In this document: positions 1 through 9,966 of the stretch, in pieces
Layout: every line of letters begins with the position of its first letter
How positions within the stretch are numbered: the stretch's first letter is position 1
Program-made: the position numbers and the translations under genes
Assembly (NCBI GenBank): GCA_034359265.1
Contig: CP136897.1
Location: forward strand, 33,653,501 to 33,717,500
Length of the DNA stretch: 64,000 bases
Direction: 5' to 3'
Source: Canna indica
Taxonomy: Eukaryota > Streptophyta > Magnoliopsida > Zingiberales > Cannaceae
Notes under the pieces: generated by a model
Databases searched by the model: none
What the model saw: the letters and a program-made list of their open reading frames with translations, nothing else
What the model was told of the DNA's origin: nothing

Positions 1-31
1 CCTTATTGGCCGACGATCAGAATTGCATGAC

Positions 32-150
32 GGGTGCGATCATACCAGCACTAATGCACCGGATCCCATCAGAACTCTGAAGTTAAGCGTGCTTGGGCGA
101 GGGTAGTACTAGGATGGGTGACCCCCTGGGAAGTCCTCGTGTTGCACCTT
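32..150 (+). rRNA. 5S rRNA: 5S rRNA gene, copy 1
   Basis: 5S rRNA is the small RNA of the large ribosomal subunit and is transcribed by Pol III. The gene starts GGGTGCGATC and ends TTGCACCTT; GGGTGC can pair with GCACCT to form terminal helix I. The length of 119 nt is standard for plants. The A box, intermediate element and C box are present, followed by T9. The start was set at the first G of GGGTGCG, which normally follows C at -1. Differences from the array consensus are C24T, C47T and A71G. The -29 element reads TTATTG. The copy is probably transcribable; whether any single copy is active cannot be read from sequence. Confidence 0.97.
81..128 (+). promoter_or_regulatory. Internal control region of 5S (A box, IE, C box), copy 1
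   Basis: 5S positions 50-97 include the A box (about 50-64, AGTTAAGCGTGCTTGGG region), the intermediate element (67-72) and the C box (80-97, AGGATGGGTGACC). In plants and animals this region binds TFIIIA and directs Pol III. It recurs at the same offset in every full-length copy and survives in the 5'-truncated copies. Copy 1 has A71G in the intermediate element. Confidence 0.85.
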
Positions 151-157
151 TTTTTTT
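149..157 (+). terminator. Pol III T-tract terminator of copy 1 (array-wide)
   Basis: Nine T residues follow GCACC at the end of the gene, the normal Pol III stop. Most copies have T8-T10. Variants seen elsewhere: TTGTTTTTTT after GCAC in many type B units, TTTTTATTTT after copies 88 and 95, TTTTTAGTTT after copy 27, and complete loss after copy 62. Confidence 0.9.
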
Positions 158-186
158 ACTACCCATTTGATTGCATGACGAGATCA

Positions 187-194
187 TTTTTTTT
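187..194 (+). terminator. Second T8 tract, possible fail-safe terminator
   Basis: A second run of eight T lies about 30 bp past the first in nearly every unit (ATCATTTTTTTTACC). Pol III stops at T runs of four or more, so it could catch read-through. The role is inferred. Confidence 0.5.
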
Positions 195-487
195 ACCAAT
201 CTTTCTAACCAAACGTTAAGGACGGACGACGTCGTCGACATAAAATTTGGCTGTCGATCGCCCGCGCGGGGCCCGCCGCAACCTCTACGGCCGGCTCGAT
301 CAACCAACTGATCCGAAAAATTAAAATTTGTAAATAAATAAGAAATATAACATTTCAATTATTATTTTTCGTTTTAAACGGGCGTAACTCCGTGCATTAT
401 TGTCCGATTTCACCTTTTCACGTGGCGCTAAAAGGTGCGCGAAGAGACGAAGAAAATGACCCCGAGCTATCCCTCGGACGCTCACCC

Positions 488-493
488 TTATTA
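488..493 (+). promoter_or_regulatory. TATA-like -29 element of copy 2 (array-wide)
   Basis: TTATTA lies at -29 to -24 from the 5S start, matching the AT-rich TATA-like element near -28 known for plant 5S genes. The same position reads TTATTG in copies 1, 6, 54, 66, 68, 71, 74, 78, 80, 82, 86, 89, 93, 96, 99 and 102, and TTTTTA in copies 105 and 111. It is absent from the 5'-truncated copies. Confidence 0.7.
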
Positions 494-516
494 GCCGACG
501 ATCAGAAGTGCATGAC

Positions 517-635
517 GGGTGCGATCATAACAGCACTAACGCACCGGATCCCATCAGAACTCCGAAGTTAAGCGTGCTTGGGCGTGAGTAGTACTAGGAT
601 GGGTGACCCCTTGGGAAGTCCTCGTGTTGCACCTT
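517..635 (+). rRNA. 5S rRNA: 5S rRNA gene, copy 2
   Basis: Full length. Variants C14A, A69T (intermediate element) and C95T. Its downstream spacer is cut short by the deletion that creates truncated copy 3. Confidence 0.95.
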
Positions 636-835
636 TTTTTTTACTACCTTTTTGATTGCACGACGAGATCATTTTTTTTACCAATCTTTCTAACCAAACG
701 TTAAGGACGGACGACGTCGTCGACATAAAATTTGGCTGTGGATCGCCCGCGCGGGGCCTGCCGCAACCTCTACGGCCGGCTCGATCGACCAACCGACCCG
801 AAAAATTAAAATTTATAAATAAATAAGAGAAATAA

Positions 836-945
836 CATACCAGCACTAACGCACCGGATCTCATCAGAACTCTGAATTTAAGCGTGCTTGGGCGAGAGTA
901 GTACTAGGATGGGTGACCCCCTGGGAAGTCCTCGTGTTGCACCTT
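836..945 (+). pseudogene. 5'-truncated 5S, copy 3 (positions 10-119)
   Basis: Spacer sequence AATAACAT runs directly into ACCAGCAC of 5S. About 175 bp is missing: the last part of the spacer with the -29 element, and 5S 1-9. CAT is shared at the junction. Variants C35T, C47T, G51T (A box). The rest of the internal promoter and the T tract remain. Confidence 0.93.
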
Positions 946-1310
946 TTTTTTTACTACCAATTTGATTGCACGACGAGATCATTTTTTTTACCAATCTTTC
1001 TAACCAAACGTTAAGGACGGACGACATCGTCGACATAAAATTTGGCTGTCGATCGCCCGCGCGGGGCCCACCGCAAACTCTACGGCCGGCTCGATCGACC
1101 AACCGACCCGAAAAATTAAATTTGTAAATAAATAAGAAATATAACATTTCAATTATTATTTTTCGTTTAAAACGGGCGTAACTCCGTGCATTATTGTCCG
1201 ATTTCAGCTTTTCACGTGGCGCTAAAAGGCGCACCAAGAGACGAAGAAAATGACCCCGAGCTATCCCTCGGACGCTCACCCTTATTAGCCGACGATCAGA
1301 ATTGCATCAC

Positions 1311-1429
1311 GAGTGCGATCATACCAGCACTAACGCACCGGATCCCATCAGAACTCCGAAGTTAAGCGTGCTTGGGCGAGAGTAGTACTTTGATGGGTGA
1401 CCCCCTCGGAAGTCCTCGTGTTGCACCTT
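1311..1429 (+). rRNA. 5S rRNA: 5S rRNA gene, copy 4
   Basis: Full length. Variants G2A (weakens helix I), A80T and G81T in the C box, G97C. Confidence 0.95.
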
Positions 1430-1795
1430 TTTTTTTACTACCTATTTGATTGCACGACGAGATCATTTTTTTTAGCAATCTTTCTAACCAAACGTTAAGG
1501 ACGGACGACGTCATCGACATAAAATTTGGCTGTCGATCGCCCGCGCGGGGCCCGCCGCAACCTCTACGGCCGGCTCGATCGACCAACCAGCCCGAAAAAT
1601 TAAAATTTGTAAATAAATAAGAAAAATAACATTTCATTTATTATTTTTCGTTTAAAACGGGCGTAACTTCGTGCATCATTGTCCGATTTCATCTTTTCAC
1701 GTGGCGCTAAAAGGCGCGCGAAGAGACGAAGAAAATCACCCCGAGCTATCCCTCGGACGCTAAACCTTATTAGCCGACGATCAGAAGTGCACGAC

Positions 1796-1914
1796 GAGTG
1801 CGATCATACCAGCACTAACGCACCGGATCCCATCAGAACTCCGAAGTTAAGCGTGCTTGGGAGAGAGTAGTACTAGGATGGGTGACCCCGTGGGAAGTCC
1901 TCGTGTTGCACCTT
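1796..1914 (+). rRNA. 5S rRNA: 5S rRNA gene, copy 5
   Basis: Full length. Variants G2A, C67A, C95G. The upstream flank reads CTAAACC in place of CTCACCC. Confidence 0.95.
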
Positions 1915-2281
1915 TTTTTTTTACTACCTATTTGATTGCACGACGAGATCATTTTTTTTACCAATCTTTCTAACCAAACGTTAAGGACGGACGACGTCGT
2001 CGACATAAAATTTGGCTGTCGATCGCCCGCGCAGGGCCCGCCGCAACCTCTACGGCCGGCTCGATCGACCAACCGATCCGAAAAATTAAAATTTGTAAAT
2101 AAATAAGAAATATAACATTTCAATTATTATTTTTCGTTTAAAACGGGCGTAACTCCGTGCATTATTGTCCGATTTCAGCTTTTCACGTGGCGCTAAAAGG
2201 CGCGCGAAGAGACGAAGAAAATGACCCCGAGCTATCCCTCGGACGCTCACCCTTATTGGCCGACGATCAGAATTGAATGAC

Positions 2282-2400
2282 GGGTGCGATCATACCAGCA
2301 CTAATGCACCGGATCCCATCAGAACTCTGAAGTTAAGCGTGCTTGGGCGAGGGTAGTACTAGGATGGGTGACCCCCTGGGAAGTCCTCGTGTTGCACCAT
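2282..2400 (+). rRNA. 5S rRNA: 5S rRNA gene, copy 6
   Basis: Full length. Variants C24T, C47T, A71G, as in copy 1, plus T118A, which interrupts the terminator (CCATTTTTTTT). The downstream spacer instead matches that of copy 2, so the unit looks chimeric. Confidence 0.95.
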
Positions 2401-2600
2401 TTTTTTTACTACCTATTTGATTGCATGACGAGATCATTTTTTTTACCAATCTTTCTAACCAAACGTTAAGGACGGACGACGTCGTCGACATAAAATTTGG
2501 CTGTCGATCGCCCGCGCGGGGCCCGCCGCAACCTCTACGGCCGGCTCGATCGACCAACCGGCCCGAAAAATTAAAATTTGTAAATAAATAAGAGAAATAA

Positions 2601-2710
2601 CATACCAGCACTAACGCACCGGATCTCATCAGAACTCTGAATTTAAGCGTGCTTGGGCGAGAGTAGTACTAGGATGGGTGACCCCCTGGGAAGTCCTCGT
2701 GTTGCACCTT
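2601..2710 (+). pseudogene. 5'-truncated 5S, copy 7 (positions 10-119)
   Basis: Same AATAACAT/ACCAGCAC junction as copy 3, with C35T, C47T, G51T. It is 1,765 bp from copy 3 and shares its flanks. Confidence 0.93.
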
Positions 2711-3076
2711 TTTTTTTTACTACCAATTTGAATGCACGACGAGATCATTTTTTTTACCAATCTTTCTAACCAAACGTTAAGGACGGAAGAAGTCGTCGAC
2801 ATAAAATTTGGCTGTCGATCGCCCGCGCGGGGCCCACCGCAAACTCTACGGCCGGCTCGATAGACCAACCGACCCGAAAAATTAAATTTGTAAATAAATA
2901 AGAAATATAACATTTCAATTATTATTTTTCGTTTAAAACGGGCGTAACTCCGTGCATTATTGTTCGATTTCAGCTTTTCACGTGGCGCTAAAAGGCGCGC
3001 GAAGAGACGAAGAAAATGACCCCGAGCTATCCCTCGGACGCTCACCCTTATTAGCCGACGATCAGAATTGCATCAC

Positions 3077-3195
3077 GAGTGCGATCATACCAGCACTAAC
3101 GTAACGGATCCCATCAGAACTCCGAAGTTAAGCGTGCTTGGGCAAGAGTAGTACTATAATGGTTGACCCCCTGGGAAGTCCTCGTGTTGCACCTT
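3077..3195 (+). rRNA. 5S rRNA: 5S rRNA gene, copy 8 (diverged)
   Basis: Full length but carries eight-odd changes: G2A, C26T, C28A, G68A, G81T, G82A, G87T. Three fall in the C box, so TFIIIA binding may be impaired. Confidence 0.92.
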
Positions 3196-3561
3196 TTTTT
3201 TTACTACCTATTTGATTGCACGACGAGATCATTTTTTTTAGCAATCTTTCTAACCAAACGTTAAGGACGGACGACGTCATCGACATAAAATTTGGCTGTC
3301 GATCGCCCGCGCGGGGCCCGCCGCAACCTCTACGGCCGGCTCGATCGACCAACCGGCCCGAAAAATTAAAATTTGTAAATAAATAAGAAAAATAACATTT
3401 TAATTATTATTTTTCGTTTAAAACGGGCGTAACTCCGTGCATTATTGTCCGATTTCAACTTTTCACGTGGCGCTAAAAGGCGCGCGAAGAGACGAAGAAA
3501 ATGACCACGAGCTATCCCTCGGACGGTCACCCTTATTAGCCAACGATCAGAAGTGGATCAA

Positions 3562-3680
3562 GGGTTCGATCATACCAGCACAAACGCACCGGATCCCATC
3601 AGAACTACGAAGTTAAGCGTGCTTGGGCGAGAGTAGTACTAGGATGGGTGACCCCCTGGGAAGTCCTCGTGTTGCACCTT
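3562..3680 (+). rRNA. 5S rRNA: 5S rRNA gene, copy 9
   Basis: Full length. Variants G5T (breaks the G5:C114 pair of helix I), T21A, C46A. First member of the G5T/T21A lineage. Confidence 0.95.
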
Positions 3681-4046
3681 TTTTTTTACTACCTATTTGA
3701 TTGCACGACGAGATCATTTTTTTTACCAATCTTTCTAACCAAACTTTAAGGACGGACGACGTCGTCGACCTAAAATTTGGCTGTGGATCATCCGCGCGGG
3801 GCTCGCCGCAACCTCTACGGCCGGCTCAATCGACAAACCGACCCGAAAAATTAAAATTTGTAAATAAATAAGAAAAATAACATTTCAATTATTATTTTTC
3901 GTTTAAAACGGGCGTAACTCCGTGCATTATTGTCCGATTTCAGCTTTTCACGTGGCGCTAAAAGGCGCGCGAAGAGACGAAGAAAATGACCCCGAGTTGT
4001 CCCTCGGACGCTCACCCTTATTAGCCGACGATCAGAAGTGCATGAC

Positions 4047-4165
4047 GGGTGCGATCATACTAGCACTAACGCACCGGATCCCATCAGAACTCTGAAGTTA
4101 AGCGTGCTTGCGCGAGAGTGGTACTAGAATGGGTGACCCCTTGGGAAGTCCTCGTGTTGCACCTT
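4047..4165 (+). rRNA. 5S rRNA: 5S rRNA gene, copy 10
   Basis: Full length. Variants C15T, C47T, G65C, A74G, G82A, C95T. The G65C/A74G pair is otherwise typical of type B units around 13-19 kb. Confidence 0.95.
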
Positions 4166-4531
4166 TTTTTTTACTACCAATTTGATTGGACGACGAGATC
4201 ATTTTTTTTACCAATCTTTCTAACCAAACGTTAAGGACGGACGACGTCGTCGACATAAAATTTGGCTGTCGATCGCCCGCGCGGGGCCCGCCGCAACCTC
4301 TACGGCCGGCTCTATCGACCAACCGACCCGAAAAATTAAAATTTGTAAATAAATAAGAAATATAACATTTCAATTATTATTTTTCGTTTAAAACGGGCGT
4401 AAATCCGTGCATTATTGTCCGATTTCAGCTTTTCACGTGGCGCTAAAAGGCGCGCGAAGAGACGAAGAAAATGACCCCGAGCTATCCCTCGGACGCTCAC
4501 CCTTATTAGCCGACGATCAGAATTGCATCAC

Positions 4532-4650
4532 GAGTGCGATCATACCAGCACTAACGCACCGGATCCCATCAGAACTCCGAAGTTAAGCGTGCTTGGGCGA
4601 GAGTAGTACTATGATGGGTGACCCCCTGGGAAGTCCTCGTGTTGCACCTT
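4532..4650 (+). rRNA. 5S rRNA: 5S rRNA gene, copy 11
   Basis: Full length. Variants G2A, G81T. Counterpart of copy 8 in the 1,455-bp duplication. Confidence 0.95.
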
Positions 4651-5016
4651 TTTTTTTACTACCTATTTGATTGCACGACGAGATCATTTTTTTTAGCAAT
4701 CTTTCTAACCAAACGTTAAGGACGGACGACGTCATCGACATAAAATTTGACTGTCGATCGCCCGCGCGGGGCCCGCCGCAACCTCTACGGCCGGCTCGAT
4801 CGACCAACCGGCCCGAAAAATTAAAATTTGTAAATAAATAAGAAAAATAACATTTTAATTATTATTTTTCGTTTAAAACGGGCGTAACTCCGTGCATTAT
4901 TGTCCGATTTCAGCTTTTCACGTGGCGCTAAAAGGCGCGCGAAGAGACGAAGAAAATGACCACGAGCTATCCCTCGGACGGTCACCCTTATTAGCCGACG
5001 ATCAGAAGTGGATCAC

Positions 5017-5135
5017 GGGTTCGATCATACCAGCACAAACGCACCGGATCCCATCAGAACTACGAAGTTAAGCGTGCTTGGGCGAGAGTAGTACTAGGAT
5101 GGGTGACCCCCTGGGAAGTCCTCGTGTTGCACCTT
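5017..5135 (+). rRNA. 5S rRNA: 5S rRNA gene, copy 12
   Basis: Full length. G5T, T21A, C46A, identical in these to copy 9, 1,455 bp upstream. Confidence 0.95.
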
Positions 5136-5501
5136 TTTTTTTACTACCTATTTGATTGCACGACGAGATCATTTTTTTTACCAATCTTTCTAACCAAACT
5201 TTAAGGACGGACGACGTCGTCGACCTAAAATTTGGCTGTGGATCATCCGCGCGGGGCCCGCCGCAACCTCTACGGCCGGCTCAATCGACAAACCGACCCG
5301 AAAAATTAAAATTTGTAAATAAATAAGAAAAATAACATTTCAATTATTATTTTTCGTTTAAAACGGGCGTAACTCCGTGCATTATTGTCCGATTTCAGCT
5401 TTTCACGTGGCGCTAAAAGGCGCGCGAAGAGACGAAGAAAATGACCCCGAGTTGTCCCTCGGACGCTCACCCTTATTAGCCGACGATCAGAAGTGCATGA
5501 C

Positions 5502-5620
5502 GGGTGCGATCATACTAGCACTAACGCACCGGATCCCATCAGAACTCTGAAGTTAAGCGTGCTTGCGCGAGAGTGGTACTAGAATGGGTGACCCCTTGGG
5601 AAGTCCTCGTGTTGCACCTT
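5502..5620 (+). rRNA. 5S rRNA: 5S rRNA gene, copy 13
   Basis: Full length. C15T, C47T, G65C, A74G, G82A, C95T, the same set as copy 10. Confidence 0.95.
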
Positions 5621-5986
5621 TTTTTTTACTACCAATTTGATTGGACGACGAGATCATTTTTTTTACCAATCTTTCTAACCAAACGTTAAGGACGGACGAC
5701 GTCGTCGACATAAAATTTGACTGTCGATCGCTCGCGCGGGGCCCGCCGCAACCTCTACGGCCGGCTCTATCGACCAACCGACCCGAAAAATTAAAATTTG
5801 TAAATAAATAAGAAAAATAACATTTCAATTATTATTTTTCGTTTAAAACGGGCGTAACTCCGTGCATTATTGTCCGATTTCAGCTTTTCACGTGGCGCTA
5901 AAAGGCGCACGGAGAGACGAAGAAAATGACCCCGAGCTATCCCTCGGACGGTCACCCTTATTAGCCGACGATCAGAAGTGCATCAT

Positions 5987-6105
5987 GGGTTCGATCATAC
6001 CAGCACAAACGCACCGGATCCCATCAGAACTACGAAGTTAAGCGTGCTTGGGCGAGAGTAGTACTAGGATGGGTGACCCCCTGGGAAGTCCTCGTGTTGC
6101 ACCTT
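5987..6105 (+). rRNA. 5S rRNA: 5S rRNA gene, copy 14
   Basis: Full length. G5T, T21A, C46A. Base -1 is T. Confidence 0.95.
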
Positions 6106-6471
6106 TTTTTTTACTACCTATTTGATTGCACGACGAGATCATTTTTTTTACCAATCTTTCTAACCAAACGTTAAGGACGGACGACGTCGTCGACCTAAAA
6201 TTTGGCTGTCGATCGCCCGCGCGGGGCCCGCCGCAACCTCTACGGCCGGCTCAATCGACCAACCGACCCGAAAAATTAAAATTTGTAAATAAATAAGAAA
6301 AATAACATTTCAATTATTATTTTTCGTTTAAAACGATCGTAACTCCGTGCATTATTGTCCGATTTCAGCTTTTCACGTGGCGCTAAAAGGCGCACAGAGA
6401 GACGAAGAAAATGACCCCGAGCTATCCCTCGGACGGTCACCCTTATTAGCCGACGATCAGAAGTGCATCAC

Positions 6472-6590
6472 GGGTTCGATCATACCAGCACAAACGCACC
6501 GGATCCCATCAGAACTACGAAGTTAAGCGTGCTTGGGCGAGAGTAGTACTAGGATGGGTGACCCCCTGGGAAGTCCTCGTGTTGCACCTT
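6472..6590 (+). rRNA. 5S rRNA: 5S rRNA gene, copy 15
   Basis: Full length. G5T, T21A, C46A. Neighbouring spacers have GACCTAAAATTTGG. Confidence 0.95.
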
Positions 6591-6956
6591 TTTTTTTACT
6601 ACCTATTTGATTGCACGACGAGATCATTTTTTTTACCAATCTTTCTAACCAAACGTTAAGGACGGACGACGTCGTCGACCTAAAATTTGGCTGTCGATCG
6701 CCCGCGCGGGGCCCGCCGCAACCTCTACGGCCGGCTCAATCGACCAACCGACCCGAAAAATTAAAATTTGTAAATAAATAAGAAAAATAACATTTCAATT
6801 ATTATTTTTCGTTTAAAACGAGCGTAACTCCGTGCATTATTGTCCGATTTCAGCTTTTCACGTGGCGCTAAAAGGCGCGCGAAGAGACGAAGAAAATGAC
6901 CCCGAGCTATCCCTCGGACGGTCACCCTTATTAGCCGACGATCAGAAGTGCATCAC

Positions 6957-7075
6957 GGGTTCGATCATACCAGCACAAACGCACCGGATCCCATCAGAAC
7001 TCCGAAGTTAAGCGTGCTTGGGCGAAAGTAGTACTAGGATGGGTGACCCCCTGGGTAGTCCTCGTGTTGCACCTT
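6957..7075 (+). rRNA. 5S rRNA: 5S rRNA gene, copy 16
   Basis: Full length. G5T, T21A, G70A, A100T. Confidence 0.95.
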
Positions 7076-7441
7076 TTTTTTTACTACCTATTTGATTGCA
7101 TGACGAGATCATTTTTTTTACCAATCTTTCTAACCAAACGTTAAGGACGGACGACGTCGTCGACATAAAATTTGGCTGTGGATCGTCCGCGCGGGGCCCG
7201 CCGCAACCTCTACGGCCGGCTCAATCGACCAACCGACCCGAAAAATTAAAATTTGTAAATAAATAAGAAAAATAACATTTCAATTATTATTTTTCGTTTA
7301 AAACGGGCGTAACTCCGTGCATTATTGTCCGATTTCAGCTTTTCACGTGGCGCTAAAAGGCGCGCGAAGAGACGAAGAAAATGACCCCGAGCTATCCCTC
7401 GGACGGTCACCCTTATTAGCCGACGATCAGAAGTGCATCAC

Positions 7442-7560
7442 GGGTTCGATCATACTAGCACAAACGCACCGGATCCCATCAGAACTCCGAAGTTAAGCGT
7501 GCTTGGGCGAAAGTAGTACTAGGATGGGTGACCCCCTGGGAAGTCCTCGTGTTGCACCTT
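7442..7560 (+). rRNA. 5S rRNA: 5S rRNA gene, copy 17
   Basis: Full length. G5T, C15T, T21A, G70A. Last of the first G5T run. Confidence 0.95.
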
Positions 7561-7926
7561 TTTTTTTACTACCTATTTGATTGCACGACGAGATCATTTT
7601 TTTTACCAATCTTTCTAACCAAACGTGAAGGACGGACGACGTCGTCGACATAAAATTTGGCTATCGATCGCCCGCGCGGGGCCCGCCGCAAACTCTACGG
7701 CCGGCTCGATCGACCAACCGACCCGAAAAATTAAAATTTGTAAATAAGTAAGAAAAATAACATTTCAATTGTTATTTTTCGTTTAAAACGGGCGTAACTC
7801 CGTGCATTATTGTCCGATTTTAGCTTTTCACGTGGCGCTAAAAGGCGCGCGAAGAGACGAAGAAAATGACCTCGGGCTATCCCTCGGACGCTCACCCTTA
7901 TTAGCCGACGATCAGAAGTGCACGAA

Positions 7927-8045
7927 GGGTGCGATCATACCAGCACTAACGCACCGGATCCCATCAGAACTCCAAAGTTAAGCGTGCTTGGGCGAGAGTA
8001 GTACTAGGATGGGTGACCCCCTGGGAAGTCCTCGTGTTGCACCTT
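7927..8045 (+). rRNA. 5S rRNA: 5S rRNA gene, copy 18
   Basis: Full length, only G48A. The spacer after it has lost 13 bp between two ACCAA repeats next to the second T tract. Confidence 0.96.
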
Positions 8046-8398
8046 TTTTTTTACTACTTATTTGATTGCACGACGAGATCATTTTTTTTACCAAACGTTA
8101 AGGACGGACGACGTCGTCGATAAAAAATTTGGCTGTCGATCGCCCGCGCGGGGCCTGCCGCAACCTCTACGGCCGGCTCGATCGACCAACCGACCCGAAA
8201 AATTAAAATATGTAAATAAATAAGAAAAATAACATTTCAATTATTATTTTTCGTTTAAAACGGGCGTAACTCCGTGCATTATTGTCCGATTTCAGCTTTT
8301 CACGTGGCGCTAAAAGGCGCGCGAAGAGACGAAGAAAATGACCCTGAGCTATCCCTCGGACGCTCACCCTTATTAGCCGACGATCAGAAGTGCACCAC

Positions 8399-8517
8399 GG
8401 TTGCGATCATACCAACACTAACGCACCGGATCCCATCAGAACTCCGAAGTTAAGCGTGCTTGGGCGAGAGTAGTACTAGGATTGGTGACCGCCTGGGAAG
8501 TCCTCGTGTTGCATCTT
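8399..8517 (+). rRNA. 5S rRNA: 5S rRNA gene, copy 19
   Basis: Full length. G3T, G17A, G85T and C93G (C box), C116T. G3T together with C116T leaves T opposite T in helix I. Confidence 0.93.
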
Positions 8518-8883
8518 TTTTTCTACTACCTATTTGATTGAACGACGAGATCATTTTTTTTACCAATCTTTCTAACCAAACGTTAAGGACGGACGACGTC
8601 GTCGACATAAAATTTGGCTCTCGATCGCCCGCGCGGGGCCCGCCGCAACCTCTTCGGCCGGCTCGATCGACCAACCGACTCGAAAAGTTAAAATTTGTAA
8701 ATAAATAAGAAAAATAACATTTCAATTATTACTTTTCGTTTAAAACAGGCGTAACTTCGTGCATTATTTTCCGATTTCATCTTTTCACGTGGCGCTAAAA
8801 GGCGCGCGAAGAGACGAAGTAAATGACCCCGAGCAATCCCTAGGACGCTCACCCTTATTAGCCGACGATCAGAAGTGCATGAC

Positions 8884-9002
8884 GGGTGCTTTCATACCAG
8901 CACTAACGCACCGGATCCCATCAGAACTCCGAAGTTAAGCGTGCTTGGGCGAGAGTAGTACTAGGATGGGTGAACCCCTGGGAAGTCCTCGTGTTGCATC
9001 TT
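8884..9002 (+). rRNA. 5S rRNA: 5S rRNA gene, copy 20
   Basis: Full length. G7T, A8T, C91A, C116T. Confidence 0.94.
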
Positions 9003-9365
9003 TTTTTTTACTACCTATTTGATTGCACGACGAGATCATTTTTTTTACTAATCTTTCTAACCAAACGTTAAGGACGGACGACGTCGTCGACATAAAATTT
9101 CGCTGTCGATCGACCGCGCGGGGCCAGCCGCAACCTCTACGGCCGGCTCGATCGACCAACCGACCCGAAAAATTAAAATTTGTAAATAAATAAGAAAAAT
9201 AACATTTCAATTATTATTTTTGTTTAAAACGGGCGTAACTCCGTGCATTATTGTCCGATTTCAGCTTTTCACGTGGCGCTAAAAGGCGCGAAGAGACGAA
9301 GAAAATGACCCCGGGCTATCCCTCGGACGCTCACCCTTATTAGTCGACGATCAGAAGTGCACGAC

Positions 9366-9483
9366 GGGTGCGATCATACCAGCACTAACGCACCGGATCC
9401 CATCAAAACTCCGAAGTTAAGCGTGCTTGGGCGAGAGTAGTACTAGGATGGGTGACCCCTGGGAAGTCCTCGTGTTGCACCTT
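9366..9483 (+). rRNA. 5S rRNA: 5S rRNA gene, copy 21 (1-nt deletion)
   Basis: 118 nt: one C lost from the C91-95 run in the C box; G41A. Confidence 0.92.
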
Positions 9484-9847
9484 TTTTTTTACTACCTATT
9501 TGATTGCACGACGAGATCATTTTTTACAAATCTTTCTAACCAAACGTGAAGGACGGACGACGTCGTCGACATAAAATTTGGCTATCAATCGCCCGCGCGG
9601 GGCCCGCCGCAAACTCTACGGCGGGCTCGATCGACCAACCGACCCGAAAAATTAAAATTTGTAAATAAGTAAGAAAAATAACATTTCAATTGTTATTTTT
9701 CGTTTAAAACGGGCGTAACTCCGTGCATTATTGTCCGATTTTAGCTTTTCACGTGGCGCTAAAAGGCGCGCGAAGAGACGAAGAAAATGACCCCGAGCTA
9801 TCCCTCGGACGCTCACCCGTATTAGCCGACGATCAGAAGTGCATAAC

Positions 9848-9966
9848 GGTTGCGATCATACCAGCACTAACGCATCAGATCCCATCAGAACTCCGAAGTT
9901 AAGCGTGCTTGGGCGACAGTAGTACTAGGATGGGTGACCCCCTGGGAAGTCCTCGTGTTGCATCTT
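9848..9966 (+). rRNA. 5S rRNA: 5S rRNA gene, copy 22
   Basis: Full length. G3T, C28T, G30A, G70C, C116T. The -29 element reads GTATTA. Confidence 0.93.

Larger units (their letters stand above)
151..516 (+). other. Representative type A 5S spacer
   Basis: In order it holds the terminator T tract (149-157), a second T8 run (187-194), a 12-nt perfect palindrome GACGACGTCGTC (225-236), a GC-rich core with the palindrome CCCGCGCGGG (261-270), an AT-rich stretch (about 316-370), a CACGTG hexamer (419-424), a possible 5-bp hairpin CCGAG/CTCGG (462-477) and the -29 element TTATTA (488-493). Type A is marked by GACATAAAATTTGG in mid-spacer and GCTAAAAGG after CACGTG. No open frame here is under visible coding constraint. 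Confidence 0.9.
3077..5986 (+). repeat. 1,455-bp three-unit higher-order repeat, x2
   Basis: Copies 8-10 (3077-4531) and 11-13 (4532-5986) share private markers: AAACTTTAAGG with GTGGATCATCCGCG after copies 9 and 12, and GATTGGACGACG after copies 10 and 13. The copy 8 and copy 11 genes have since diverged. Confidence 0.88.

Noticed and set aside
83..358. A recurring minus-strand open frame of about 91 codons (also 568-864, 1362-1637, 4098-4373 and dozens more), giving similar predicted peptides.
   Set aside because: It reads antisense through the 3' half of 5S, the T tract (as a lysine run) and the spacer. It recurs only because the unit recurs, it is broken in many units (none in copies 14-18), and its length and frame change with each indel in the T tract.
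462..477. CCGAG/CTCGG hairpin upstream of the gene as a regulatory structure.
   Set aside because: Five pairs only. Type B spacers change one arm (CCGAACTCTCCC) without a matching change, so it is not supported by covariation.
878..1279. A longer minus-strand frame of 133 codons (similar at 2629-3045, 17617-18018, 49957-50358).
   Set aside because: It is two antisense spacer frames joined by a 1-bp loss in the AT-rich stretch; the variant is chance within a repeat.
1679..1870. Plus-strand 63-codon frame repeated at 34484, 35456, 38369, 41766 and others.
   Set aside because: It runs from spacer into the 5S gene and is open only in some spacer variants; the sense of 5S is an RNA gene, so there is no coding evidence.
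5987..7560. The four G5T units in a row as a separate higher-order repeat.
   Set aside because: They are single-unit neighbours with graded differences (C46A present then absent, G70A appearing later), without a repeating multi-unit pattern.
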